From positions 1 through 64,000 of the forward strand of contig CACZZZ010000008.1 of NCBI GenBank assembly GCA_902785825.1: 64,000 nucleotides of DNA, in the 5' to 3' direction. Numbering within the stretch: the stretch's first letter is position 1; each line of letters starts with the position of its first letter. Under the pieces are notes generated by a model that saw only the letters and a list, made by a program, of their open reading frames with translations, ran no database searches and was not told where the DNA came from. Source of the stretch: an uncultured Bacteroidia bacterium. GTDB taxonomy: Bacteria > Bacteroidota > Bacteroidia > Bacteroidales > UBA932. The position numbers and the translations under genes were made by a program. Shown piece after piece: positions 18,456 through 26,875 of the stretch.

Positions 18456-20099
18456 CTATTTGTACAGGAAGCGCTTGATGGACATCTTCGGCGTCTTCTC
18501 GAAAGGCGCCTCCTGGATCTCCACCTTGGTGAGTTGGCTGTAATTCGGCAATTTCTTGTTGGAATTGATCCTGATTCTCTCGGGAAGGTCGGCGACCGCC
18601 TCGGCATCCAGGCCATCACGCTTGATTGCGTCCGGATCGAGATAGACAAGAGCCACAAGCCTTGAGGAACGGTCCACTACCACCGACTCGCCCACATAAG
18701 GCTGGTCATTGATAATAGCCTCAACCTCCTCAGGATAAATATTCTGGCCGTTGGCGGACAGGATCATTGACTTGCTGCGTCCTTTAATGAATATATTCCC
18801 GTCCTTGTCCATAATGCCAAGGTCCCCGGTACGGAGATACCCATCTTCAGTGAAAGCGTTCGCGGACGCCTCCGGGTTCTTGTAGTAACCGATGCAGATA
18901 TTGTCGCCCTTCGCCTGGATCTCACCAGCGATGTGCTCGGGATCCTCGGAGTCAATTCTCACATCAGCGCATGTCACGGGCTTACCGCACGATCCGGCCA
19001 CATAATCCTTATATCCAATATAGGCCAGAAGAGGGGTCGCCTCGGTCATGCCATAACCCACCATATATGGCAACTCAATCAGTTTGAACCACTTCTCGAC
19101 CTCAGGGCTTACCGGAGCGCCGCCCAGGATGAACTCCTGCACCTCTCCTCCGAAAGCGTCGATCATCTTGTCGTGGATCTTCTTGAAGATGATCTTATTG
19201 ATTCCAGGCACCTTGCACAGGAACTTCACAGGCTGCTTGTCAACTATAGGTTTGATCTTTGACTTGAATATCTTTTCCATGACAAGCGGGACAGTGATCA
19301 GCTGGTAAGGTTTGACTTGCTGGAACGCCTTCATCAGCGTGGAAGGGGTCGGGGTCTTGCCCAACCAGTAAATCGAGGTCCCGTAGCATAGAGGATATAT
19401 GAACTCCGTGACAAGACCATACATGTGCGCCATCGGCAGCATCGAGATCATCCGCTGGTGCTCATTGGTCGGGCGGTTGACCTGGCTGAACTCGATAGTG
19501 GCACAGAAATTCCTGTAGGTCAGCATGACACCCTTAGGGTTGCCAGTGGATCCTGATGTGTAATTGATCACGGCGAGATCGTCCCAGTTATCCGTCGGGT
19601 AAACGACATCTTCCGGGCCGAACCCGTTTGGATACTTCTCAGCGAAAAGGTTATCGATGTTGTTCCATATTCCCTTAATGCCGGGATCGGCGCAATACAG
19701 AACCTTCAGATTATCCACGTCGATAACGAACTTTATCGCCGGGTTCTTTTCGACATGGAGCTTGTTGAACTTGTCGGCATTGGTCATCAGGGCCACGCTG
19801 TCAGAATGGTCAAGCAGGAACTCGACATTCTCGGGCGTAAAATCAGCGAGGATGGGAACCACAACGGCCTCATACGTGTTGATGGCCAGATAGGACATTC
19901 CCCACCTGGCGCTGTTTCTGGCCCATAAGGCGATATGCTCGCCTTTCTTCACCCCGATGGTCTCGAAGAACAAGTGGAATTTGGCGATGAGGGTCGCCAT
20001 CTGAGAGTAAGTGAAAGACTCGCCGTCGATAGTATTGAGAGCTGATTTGTCCCAGAATTTCCTGGTGGCCTGCTGAAGGAGATAAAGATAATGATCCAT
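18456..20099 (-). CDS. AMP-binding acyl-CoA synthetase (long-chain fatty-acid ligase type)
   Basis: This adenylate-forming enzyme (547 residues) is predicted to activate a fatty acid to acyl-CoA via acyl-AMP. It has the AMP-binding P-loop NYTSGSTGNPKGVM, GYGMTEATPLL (A5 motif), the LRTGDLGIMDKDGNIFIKGR region and a C-terminal lysine context (KTPKMSIKRFLYK). An upstream in-frame ATG at 20120 lies inside the promoter -7 box, so MDHYLYLLQQATRKFWDK is chosen as the start. It is divergent from the HAD gene and monocistronic. Confidence 0.92.
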   Translation of the reverse strand: MDHYLYLLQQATRKFWDKSALNTIDGESFTYSQMATLIAKFHLFFETIGVKKGEHIALWARNSARWGMSYLAINTYEAVVVPILADFTPENVEFLLDHSDSVALMTNADKFNKLHVEKNPAIKFVIDVDNLKVLYCADPGIKGIWNNIDNLFAEKYPNGFGPEDVVYPTDNWDDLAVINYTSGSTGNPKGVMLTYRNFCATIEFSQVNRPTNEHQRMISMLPMAHMYGLVTEFIYPLCYGTSIYWLGKTPTPSTLMKAFQQVKPYQLITVPLVMEKIFKSKIKPIVDKQPVKFLCKVPGINKIIFKKIHDKMIDAFGGEVQEFILGGAPVSPEVEKWFKLIELPYMVGYGMTEATPLLAYIGYKDYVAGSCGKPVTCADVRIDSEDPEHIAGEIQAKGDNICIGYYKNPEASANAFTEDGYLRTGDLGIMDKDGNIFIKGRSKSMILSANGQNIYPEEVEAIINDQPYVGESVVVDRSSRLVALVYLDPDAIKRDGLDAEAVADLPERIRINSNKKLPNYSQLTKVEIQEAPFEKTPKMSIKRFLYK

Positions 20100-20117
20100 A
20101 GGAAAAAGTATATATAG

Positions 20118-20148
20118 CAAAAATAGTCATCCGGAATGAAAATTCAAA
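20118..20148 (-). promoter_or_regulatory. Promoter of the acyl-CoA synthetase gene
   Basis: On the minus strand TTTG (20145-20148) and TATTTTTG (20118-20125) are spaced 19 bases apart. The position fixes the start at 20099 rather than 20120. Confidence 0.75.
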
Positions 20149-20161
20149 TCCATTAATGTGT

Positions 20162-20169
20162 TATCTTTG
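20162..20169 (+). promoter_or_regulatory. Promoter -7 element of the HAD hydrolase gene
   Basis: TATCTTTG matches TAnnTTTG perfectly. No clear -33 TTG was found at the usual distance. Transcription would begin near 20176. Confidence 0.6.
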
Positions 20170-20228
20170 CCGCTGGAAGGCCCAAATCCGTGAAAACGGC
20201 CTATTTGTGGCGAAATGACAGACCGGAA

Positions 20229-21059
20229 ATGAGAAAAAAACCTATTGTAGCCCTTATTTACGATTTCGACGGCACCTTATCCCCCGGCAATATGCAGGAA
20301 TTCGGCTTCATCCAGGCGGTCGGGAAAACCCCGCAGGAGTTCTGGACGATGAGCGACGGCCTGGCCGCCGGGCAGGACGCCAGCAACGTGCTTTCCTACA
20401 TGAAGATGATGAAGGACGAGGCCGGAAAGCACAGCATTCCGCTCCGGAAGGAGAACCTGCGGAAGTTCGGCAAGGACATCGAGTTGTTCGAGGGTGTCAA
20501 GGAGTGGTTCTCCCTTGTCAATGAATATGGCAGGAGCAAGGGGGTGCGGATCGAGCACTATATCAACTCCTCCGGTCTCAAGGAGATAATCGAGGGCTCC
20601 CCCATCGCCTCGGAGTTCAAGTACATATTCGCCTGCAGTTATATTTATAATGAGGAAGGAGAGGCTGTCTGGCCCGGAATCGCCGTGGACTACACGGCTA
20701 AGACCCAGTTCCTTTTCAAGATCAGCAAGGGAATATTCAGCGCCCATGACAACAAGAAGGTCAACGAGAGTGTCGCTGACGACAAGAAGAGAATCCCCTA
20801 CCCGCACATGATCTATTTTGGTGACGGTGAGACCGACATCCCGAGCATGAAGGTTGTCTCCATGTTCGGAGGGAATTCCATCGCGGTTTACAATCCGAAA
20901 ATCCAGAAGAAGAAGGCGTTCGCTCTCAAGTTGTTACGTCAGGGCCGGGTGGGGTTCGCTGTTCCGGCGGACTACCGGAAGGAGAGCCGGACTTTCAAGG
21001 TTGTCTGCGCCATCATCGACAAGATCAAGGCCGACTACGACCTCCGCCAACTCGGCTAA
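20229..21059 (+). CDS. HAD-superfamily hydrolase
   Basis: This is a phosphatase-like HAD protein (276 residues). Motif I is DFDGTL (nucleophile D12, acid/base D14) and motif IV is FGDGETDIPSM. A large helical cap lies between them, as in haloacid dehalogenase-like phosphatases of the phosphoserine-phosphatase branch. The substrate is unknown. A GTG 39 bases upstream is in frame, but the ATG giving MRKKPIVALIYDFDGTL is the more natural start. It is convergent with the next gene, ten bases away. The his operon lacks a phosphatase, but nothing ties this gene to it. Confidence 0.88.
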   Translation: MRKKPIVALIYDFDGTLSPGNMQEFGFIQAVGKTPQEFWTMSDGLAAGQDASNVLSYMKMMKDEAGKHSIPLRKENLRKFGKDIELFEGVKEWFSLVNEYGRSKGVRIEHYINSSGLKEIIEGSPIASEFKYIFACSYIYNEEGEAVWPGIAVDYTAKTQFLFKISKGIFSAHDNKKVNESVADDKKRIPYPHMIYFGDGETDIPSMKVVSMFGGNSIAVYNPKIQKKKAFALKLLRQGRVGFAVPADYRKESRTFKVVCAIIDKIKADYDLRQLG

Positions 21060-21069
21060 GCCCTCATCG

Positions 21070-22113
21070 TTACCGTATAGCGCTCAGCGGGATGCGAGCG
21101 AGGTAGATAGCGGCTTTGCCGGGAACTGAGGCCGTGGAGTAATAGCTGACCCAAAGCTCTTTGCCGACCACCAGAAGGCCGGGATAGCTCGTGTCTCCGT
21201 CTGAGGGCAGCACAAAGACTTCCTCGAAGTCTCCCTCGATAGTACCACGCAAAATAACTGTCTTACAATGATTTCCGATCGCATAGGATCTGGTTCCGGC
21301 AAGGATTGTCCCGTCTTCAAGGATGATGAAGTCTTGTCCACCGATCTGGAGTGGCATCCTCTTAATGTCCCAATCAGTATAAGGAGGGTCAGCCACCCCC
21401 CACAAGCCTATTCTGTCTCCCTCATCCCTTCGGACCATCATCAGCATTTTGCCGTCCGGGGTGAAACGCAGCGTGGTCTCGTTCGGAAAGCCATCAAAAT
21501 CAAAGGTTTTCAACTGGTCATAGTGTATTCCGTCACCAGTCTTGTACAAGATTAAGGTATAGCCGGCAGGGCCGAAACCATAGCTGACACCGTAGCCGGT
21601 GTTCCCGTTCCATGTCACCCTCCACATCCAATTCCGGTCATTGGCGGGATCCGGGTTGAGAGATATCTTTTCCGGTTCAGTAAAAGTCTTTCCGTCAGAG
21701 GAGAACATCACATACCCCTGTTGTCCCATCAGCATGCGGTTCCTGTACATGGAGCCGCCGAAAATAAGCATCAGTCTCCCGTCCGGTGTGACGCACAATT
21801 TGGGATCCCGACAATCGATCCCGTCTATTCCCTCATCAAGAACCGGTTTCCAAGACTTGCCGTTTTTCGACTCGAGGACGATTATCCGGCCTTCGGCATC
21901 ACCATTCTCGTCGAAAATATGACTGAATCCTTCCCGGAATGAGCAATAGTACTTTCCCTTGAACTCGACCAAAGAAGTGAACGCGGCGTGCGTTCCCCTG
22001 TCCCAAATCTTCTGGACGGAATATGTGAACTTTCCTTCTTGCGCTTTAAGGGTTTGGCCACATACGAATAAAAGTGACAGTAAAGTCAGCCAGCAACAAA
22101 CGAGTTTCTTCAT
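21070..22113 (-). CDS. Secreted BNR/Asp-box beta-propeller protein (sialidase-like)
   Basis: A signal peptide (residues 1-24, ending LKAQ) precedes a beta-propeller of about 320 residues with Asp-box-like repeats (ESKNGKSW, FSSDGKTF) and YYCSFREG near the N-terminus. Such proteins are often annotated as exo-alpha-sialidase-like hydrolases. I do not see a confident FRIP motif or the complete arginine triad, so enzymatic sialidase activity is doubtful. It is probably periplasmic or exported and may act on host or dietary glycans. It is divergent from rpmE2. Confidence 0.75.
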   Translation of the reverse strand: MKKLVCCWLTLLSLLFVCGQTLKAQEGKFTYSVQKIWDRGTHAAFTSLVEFKGKYYCSFREGFSHIFDENGDAEGRIIVLESKNGKSWKPVLDEGIDGIDCRDPKLCVTPDGRLMLIFGGSMYRNRMLMGQQGYVMFSSDGKTFTEPEKISLNPDPANDRNWMWRVTWNGNTGYGVSYGFGPAGYTLILYKTGDGIHYDQLKTFDFDGFPNETTLRFTPDGKMLMMVRRDEGDRIGLWGVADPPYTDWDIKRMPLQIGGQDFIILEDGTILAGTRSYAIGNHCKTVILRGTIEGDFEEVFVLPSDGDTSYPGLLVVGKELWVSYYSTASVPGKAAIYLARIPLSAIR

Positions 22114-22132
22114 GGTACAATCGTATTTTTCC

Positions 22133-22140
22133 CAAATTTA
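22133..22140 (-). promoter_or_regulatory. Promoter -7 element of the beta-propeller gene
   Basis: The minus strand reads TAAATTTG, matching TAnnTTTG, 20 bases before the start codon. Confidence 0.55.
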
Positions 22141-22150
22141 ATGAATTCGC

Positions 22151-22180
22151 TTGAATATTTCCGAAAAAGAGTTATCTTTG
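22151..22180 (+). promoter_or_regulatory. Promoter of rpmE2
   Basis: TTG (22151-22153) and TATCTTTG (22173-22180) are spaced 19 bases apart. The leader to the start codon is about 40 bases. Confidence 0.75.
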
Positions 22181-22225
22181 CGGGCTTTTTACAGTGAAAG
22201 ATTGTACAATTAATATCGTAAAGCA

Positions 22226-22477
22226 ATGAAAAAAGGACTTCATCCCGAAACCTACCGCCTTGTAGCTTTCAAGGATATGTCAAACGAGACCGTGTTCATC
22301 ACCCGTTCCTGCGCTGAGACCAAAGAGACTCTCATGGTGGACGGCGTCGAGTACCCGGTCGTGAAGGTTGAGATCTCCAACACCTCTCACCCCTTCTACA
22401 CTGGCAAGGTCAAGCTCGTTGACACCGCCGGTCGCGTCGACAAATTCTACCAGAGATACAAGGACCGCAAGAAATAG
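22226..22477 (+). CDS. rpmE2: 50S ribosomal protein L31 type B
   Basis: The 83-residue protein matches type B L31: MKKGLHPETYRLVAFKDMSN, an ISNTSHPFYTGKVKLVDTAGRVDKF core and a basic tail. It lacks the CxxC zinc ligands of type A L31, so it is the zinc-independent form. It is monocistronic with a strong promoter and terminator, as expected for a ribosomal protein. Confidence 0.97.
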   Translation: MKKGLHPETYRLVAFKDMSNETVFITRSCAETKETLMVDGVEYPVVKVEISNTSHPFYTGKVKLVDTAGRVDKFYQRYKDRKK

Positions 22478-22500
22478 TCTTGACGGAAAAGGTTCAAAAA

Positions 22501-22527
22501 AGTCGCGCCAATGCGCGACTTTTTTTT
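22501..22527 (+). terminator. Terminator of rpmE2
   Basis: An 8-bp GC-rich stem (22501-22508 with 22513-22520, loop CAAT), extended by an A/T-paired base, is followed by eight T residues. Confidence 0.93.
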
Positions 22528-22555
22528 GGAACATAAAGATTTTTGTCTATCTTTG
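22525..22555 (+). promoter_or_regulatory. Promoter of tRNA-Glu
   Basis: TTTG (22525-22528) and TATCTTTG (22548-22555) are spaced 19 bases apart. The -33 box overlaps the T run of the rpmE2 terminator. Confidence 0.75.
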
Positions 22556-22569
22556 CAATCCCAAACAAC

Positions 22570-22641
22570 GCTGGGTTCGTATAACGGTTAGTACTCAAGA
22601 TTCTCAATCTTGCAATAGGAGTTCGATTCTCCTACCCAGTA
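22570..22641 (+). tRNA. tRNA-Glu (anticodon CTC)
   Basis: The cloverleaf has acceptor GCTGGGT/ACCCAGT with A73, a short D arm (GTAT/GTAC), anticodon stem CAAGA/TCTTG with loop TTCTCAA (anticodon CTC), and T arm AGGAG-TTCGATT-CTCCT. The TTCGTATAACGGTTAGTAC segment is typical of bacterial tRNA-Glu. CCA is not encoded. Confidence 0.93.
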
Positions 22642-22645
22642 CAAG

Positions 22646-22676
22646 AAGGTGCCTGATTGGCACCTTTTTCTTTTTT
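22646..22676 (+). terminator. Terminator of tRNA-Glu
   Basis: An 8-bp stem (22646-22653 with 22659-22666, loop TGATT) runs into a T-rich tract. Confidence 0.88.
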
Positions 22677-22736
22677 ATAGGTTTTCTCGCCAATTTTCGC
22701 TATTATAGCGGAGATATTCTAAAGTAGAGAAATATT

Positions 22737-23762
22737 ATGGAACTAGTAATCGGACTTCTCATTATCGCCATCGGTGCGTTCTGCCAATCGTCAAGTTACG
22801 TACCTATCAACAAGATAAAGGATTGGAGCTGGGAAAGTTACTGGATCATTCAGGGCATTTTCGCATGGCTTCTCTTCCCGCTGATCGGCTCGCTGCTGTC
22901 GGTCTCAGGAACTGGCGGAAGCTTCGGCGACCTGCTCTCATTGATCAATTCCGACCCTAAGGCCGCCTGGCTGACAATCCTGTTCGGTGTTCTCTGGGGT
23001 GTCGGAGGATTGACCTTCGGTCTCTCGATGAGGTATCTGGGAGTCGCCCTCGGGCAGTCAATCGCCCTTGGAACTTGCTCAGGATTAGGCGCGATACTGG
23101 GACCGGTGTTCACAGGACACGCAAGTGACCTCACCACCGCGGTGATTGTCGGCGTGGTAGTCACCCTGATCGGCATCGCTATCATCGGAGTGGCCGGAGC
23201 GATGAAATCAGCCGCCCTCCCCGAGGAGGAGAAAAAGAAGGCTGTCAAGGACTTTAATTTCGGTAAAGGAATATTCGTCGCTCTTCTCGCAGGCTTCATG
23301 AGCGCTTGTTTCAACATCGGTTTGAGCTTCGGAAAGGATCTTTTCCTGCCTGGGACCAAGCCTATATTCCAGACCCTCCCGGCCACTATGCTCGTGACCT
23401 TCGGAGGCTTCCTGACCAACGCCGCCTACTGCTTCTTCCAGAACAGCAAGAACAAGACTTGGGGAGACTACAAGAAGGGCAACCTCTGGGCAAACAACCT
23501 CGTGTTCTGCTGCCTGGCCGGTTTGCTGTGGTACAGCCAGTTCTTCGGGCTCAGCCTTGGAAAGGGATTCCTTACCAACTACCCTGTCCTCATCACCTTC
23601 AGCTGGTGCATCCTCATGGCGCTCAACGTCACTTTCTCCAATGTCTGGGGAATTATCCTCAAAGAATGGAAGGGTGTCTCGAAGAAGACTATCGCCGTGC
23701 TTGTCATTGGCCTTATAGTACTGGTGTTCAGCACCTTCCTTCCGCAACTGATGGCAAACTAA
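22737..23762 (+). CDS. rhaT: L-rhamnose/H+ symporter RhaT family transporter
   Basis: This inner-membrane transporter (341 residues) has about ten hydrophobic segments and the RhaT/DMT-family start: IIAIGAFCQSSSYVPINKIKDWSWESYWI. It is predicted to import L-rhamnose or a related deoxysugar with a proton. The nucleotide gap to the radical SAM gene is only 16 bases, so the transporter may head that operon. No rhamnose catabolic genes (rhaA/B/D) are in the window. The specificity is inferred from family only. Confidence 0.88.
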   Translation: MELVIGLLIIAIGAFCQSSSYVPINKIKDWSWESYWIIQGIFAWLLFPLIGSLLSVSGTGGSFGDLLSLINSDPKAAWLTILFGVLWGVGGLTFGLSMRYLGVALGQSIALGTCSGLGAILGPVFTGHASDLTTAVIVGVVVTLIGIAIIGVAGAMKSAALPEEEKKKAVKDFNFGKGIFVALLAGFMSACFNIGLSFGKDLFLPGTKPIFQTLPATMLVTFGGFLTNAAYCFFQNSKNKTWGDYKKGNLWANNLVFCCLAGLLWYSQFFGLSLGKGFLTNYPVLITFSWCILMALNVTFSNVWGIILKEWKGVSKKTIAVLVIGLIVLVFSTFLPQLMAN

Positions 23763-23778
23763 AAGGAAGTATAGCGGG

Positions 23779-24999
23779 ATGGTTGACTATACCCCGATAT
23801 ATTCCCACAAAACGAATGTCTATAACCTGGAGGGGTTTTCCCCTCCAGTTGTGGATTATGACTATCTGAAGTCCCTGGGAGCGAGTGTGAATCCCGATCC
23901 GGAGACCCTTGCGGGACTGATGCGAGGAAGCGCCATATTCAAGGAGAGGCTGGCTAAAGGGCTCCTGATCCCAAGGCCCAGATTTTCCACTTTCGAAGGT
24001 GATCCGGACAGAATCCAGGAAGAGATCCACAACTACACCGGGCGCTGCCCCACCCTGACCTACGAGATCAACCCCGTGGGTGGATGTGGAGTCGGCTGCC
24101 AATACTGCCTGGTGACAGATGGGGCGCACGAAAGGGAGCTTGCGGTGGATCTCAATTATCCCCTATATGTCCGAGAACTTCTCGAGCGGAAGAACGGTCC
24201 TCTCTCCGAGAACAAAAACCATTATTATTACTTCTCGCCAAAGACCGAGGCATTCCAGGAAGCGACCCTGCTCACTGGTGTCGCGCATAGGATCCTGCGG
24301 GAGTTCATAAACCATTTTGAACGATGCCCCGACTCCAAGGCAAGGCTTTTCATCGCCTCAAAGGCTGGAGCGGAACATCTTCTGATAAAGCATGATGGAG
24401 AAAGTGTGCTGGATCTTTTCGGGCAGCTGAAGGACAGGATGCAGTTCAACACCAGCGTCTCAGTCATGCCAGCGCCTTTCAGGGACATCATCGAGCCATA
24501 CGCGGCCCCGCTTGAAGAAAGGATGAGAGCGGTGAGACTTTGCCAGGAGCGAGGCATACCAGCCAATTCAGCATTGGTCCAACCGATCTTCACGCCTTGC
24601 CTGACAAACGAGGGAATAAAGGATTTCTTCGACACCCTACGCGCGGAAGGCATCATCAACTACAAGCCGGAGTTCCTTACGGTTTGCATGGAGAACCTCG
24701 CCATCCTTGGGCCTTGGCTCGGAATGTTCGACAAAGGAATGGAGAGACAGCTTTACGAGGACTATCTGAAGCCTTCCAACGCCGACCACAGGAAGCAAAG
24801 AGGGCGGACCGCTCCTGACAGGGATGTGAGCATGGGGAACATCCGGAAGATGATGGCATACACTGATTCGATCGGGATGAGCGTCTCGATTTGTTTCTGG
24901 GTTCGTAAGCAACTGGGAATCAGCGAGAATGTCATCCCTCTCACAAACCGCAACGGTTTCCAGTGCCTTGGCTACCAAACCAGACTGTTCGGAGTATGA
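23779..24999 (+). CDS. Radical SAM enzyme (spore-photoproduct-lyase-like)
   Basis: This 406-residue protein carries a canonical radical SAM cluster motif, C103-x3-C107-x2-C110 (GCGVGCQYC), with the aromatic residue just before the third cysteine. The long N-terminal extension and the overall layout recall the spore photoproduct lyase-like branch, but I cannot assign a reaction. Further cysteines occur near the C-terminus (FLTVCMEN, SICFWVRK, FQCLGYQ). The four C-terminal bases overlap the next start (ATGA), implying tight coupling with the ATP-grasp-like ligase. It is the likely catalytic core of the cassette that ends with a glycosyltransferase. The organism type makes spore repair itself implausible. 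Confidence 0.85.
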   Translation: MVDYTPIYSHKTNVYNLEGFSPPVVDYDYLKSLGASVNPDPETLAGLMRGSAIFKERLAKGLLIPRPRFSTFEGDPDRIQEEIHNYTGRCPTLTYEINPVGGCGVGCQYCLVTDGAHERELAVDLNYPLYVRELLERKNGPLSENKNHYYYFSPKTEAFQEATLLTGVAHRILREFINHFERCPDSKARLFIASKAGAEHLLIKHDGESVLDLFGQLKDRMQFNTSVSVMPAPFRDIIEPYAAPLEERMRAVRLCQERGIPANSALVQPIFTPCLTNEGIKDFFDTLRAEGIINYKPEFLTVCMENLAILGPWLGMFDKGMERQLYEDYLKPSNADHRKQRGRTAPDRDVSMGNIRKMMAYTDSIGMSVSICFWVRKQLGISENVIPLTNRNGFQCLGYQTRLFGV

Positions 25000-26171
25000 T
25001 AACCAATCTGACAGACTATTACCTGCGGTGGTACCATGACAGACCCGTGGCCATCACCTCAAGTCGGCGAGCGGAACTCCGGGAACTCCACAGGGTGCTT
25101 TATAAGTGTGCGGAGCACCTGGTTCTCCATTACAAGGACTATGTCCCCAAATGGATGCCATTAGGAGAAAAAGAACTGGAAATACTTGAATATCAAGAAC
25201 ATATTCCATTCAAGGCTGGCACATGGAGGCCGGATTACATAATTGGCGAGGACGGGAACTTGAGACTTTGCGAGATCACCTCAAGATTTTTCGGACACGG
25301 GATATTCATCTCAAGGTTCGCGGAGGAAGCCGCGGACCGCTTCATCGCCCGTTTCCCTGGATCCACTAGGGAATCTGAATACCCTGCCTTAATGGAGTAC
25401 ATGGCTTCGATTGCCAAGGATCGAGGGGACATATTCGTACTTAAAAGTTCCGACAAGACGAATGAGATTCGTCTCTATAAAGAGTTTTACGAGAGTATTG
25501 GGCACCGGATGACTATCCTCGAGTCATGGGAAGTGGAAAGCCGGCGCAAAGAATGGGCAAAAGATGGGAATTTCATCATCAGCGCCCTGAACCAGAATGA
25601 CATCCTCTCTTTCGGCATGGATACGATAAAGGCGATGGCCGATCTGGGGATGTACAGCGATTTCAGGAATATTTTCCTGATCCACGACAAGCGTTTCATG
25701 AGACTTTGGTTCGATGACAGTTTCACAGAAAAGTGCCTGACCGCCGAAGAAGCGGCTTTCCTCCGCTACCACGCTATTCCCACCTGGGATTGCTCAAGTC
25801 CGGAAGCCGCTGATATTGTGGCGGACGCGCTTGAAAACAAAGACAAATATATCCTGAAACCCTACCGGCTCGGAAAAAGCGAAGGTGTCAAGGCGGGGAT
25901 CCTTGTGAGCGAAGAGGAGTGGCGGGGACTCAACTTGGAAGGCATGGTGATCCAGCCATTCATACGCCAGAGGACCTTCCCTACCGTATGGGAAGGACAA
26001 CCGTTCGACGATTATCTTTGCGGAATGATGCTCTGCGTCGATGACAAGTATTTCGGTTCCGGTTTGTTTAGGACATCAAGCCTGCCCGTGACCAATGTCG
26101 GAGACGACAGGAAGGCCTGCCCTCTTCTTACCGACGACCCGACAATCCTGGAATATTGCGACATCCTATGA
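24996..26171 (+). CDS. ATP-grasp-like ligase of unknown substrate
   Basis: This 391-residue protein shows ATP-grasp features. RPDYIIGEDGNLRLCEITSR (about residues 77-96) resembles the acid-and-arginine segment of glutathionylspermidine-synthase-like and circularly permuted ATP-grasp enzymes. KYILKPYRLGKSEGV and MVIQPFIRQRTF in the C-terminal third look like the nucleotide-binding lysine and hinge. Family members join a carboxylate to an amine with ATP. The start (MITNLTDYY) overlaps the radical SAM stop, and its stop overlaps the WbqC start. The assignment is by motif resemblance only and is moderate. Confidence 0.6.
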   Translation: MITNLTDYYLRWYHDRPVAITSSRRAELRELHRVLYKCAEHLVLHYKDYVPKWMPLGEKELEILEYQEHIPFKAGTWRPDYIIGEDGNLRLCEITSRFFGHGIFISRFAEEAADRFIARFPGSTRESEYPALMEYMASIAKDRGDIFVLKSSDKTNEIRLYKEFYESIGHRMTILESWEVESRRKEWAKDGNFIISALNQNDILSFGMDTIKAMADLGMYSDFRNIFLIHDKRFMRLWFDDSFTEKCLTAEEAAFLRYHAIPTWDCSSPEAADIVADALENKDKYILKPYRLGKSEGVKAGILVSEEEWRGLNLEGMVIQPFIRQRTFPTVWEGQPFDDYLCGMMLCVDDKYFGSGLFRTSSLPVTNVGDDRKACPLLTDDPTILEYCDIL

Positions 26172-26875
26172 TCCTCGCCGGAAACCAACCCTATTTCCTC
26201 CCCTACCTTGGCTGGTGGCAACTCATAAAAGCCGCCGACCTGTTCCTCATAAGCGATGATTACAACTTCATTAAGAACGGGTGGATCTGCCGGAACAGGA
26301 TCCTGGTCGAAGGAAAGCCGATGTATTTCAGGATAGAAGTCAGGAAGAAAAGCAATTTCAGGCATATCAAAGACACCCAATTGATGCCCCTTCAGGTCGG
26401 GAAAAAGCTCAAGACCTTGGAATTCGCTTACCGCAGGGCGCCTTTCTTCAGCGACGGGATCGCACTGGCGGAGAGGATATTAAGATATCCAGAGACCAAT
26501 CTGGCTTGTTTCCTTGAGCACTCGATCAGGGAGGTATGCTCTTTCCTGTCAATAACGACTCCCTTGAAAAAGACGTCGGAGATGGAAGGAAACTCTTTAT
26601 TCAAAAGGGAGGAAAGGATCTACGATGCCTGCCGAAGAACCGGCGCTGACACCTACATCAACGCGATAGGAGGCACCAAACTATATAACCGGGACGAGTT
26701 CGCCAGCCATGGGATCACTCTTAAATTCCTCAAATCAGGTTTTCCGGAATATTCCCAATTCAGGAAACCATTCGTGGACAGACTCTCGATCCTCGACGCG
26801 ATCATGTTCAACTCTAAGGAGGACCTTCAGAAAATGCTCGAGGACTACACTTTGATTGACGGTGATGGGAAGTGA
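26168..26875 (+). CDS. WbqC-like family protein
   Basis: The N-terminus MILAGNQPYFLPYLGWWQLI followed by DLFLISDDYNFIKNGWICRNRI is characteristic of the WbqC-like family (235 residues), found in surface-polysaccharide clusters and proposed to act in sugar or amino-sugar modification. The biochemical activity is not established. The start is set by the ATGA overlap with the upstream stop; the gene also overlaps the glycosyltransferase start by 11 bases. It is an unbroken member of the coupled cassette. Confidence 0.88.
   Translation: MILAGNQPYFLPYLGWWQLIKAADLFLISDDYNFIKNGWICRNRILVEGKPMYFRIEVRKKSNFRHIKDTQLMPLQVGKKLKTLEFAYRRAPFFSDGIALAERILRYPETNLACFLEHSIREVCSFLSITTPLKKTSEMEGNSLFKREERIYDACRRTGADTYINAIGGTKLYNRDEFASHGITLKFLKSGFPEYSQFRKPFVDRLSILDAIMFNSKEDLQKMLEDYTLIDGDGK

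Noticed and set aside
20229..21059. The HAD hydrolase as the missing histidinol-phosphatase
   Set aside because: It is over 17 kb from the his operon, is larger than the HisB phosphatase domain, and lacks any specific similarity that I can see; it remains only a possibility.
21070..22113. Firm assignment as an exo-alpha-sialidase
   Set aside because: Asp-box-like repeats are present, but the FRIP motif and arginine triad are not convincingly visible, so only the fold is claimed.
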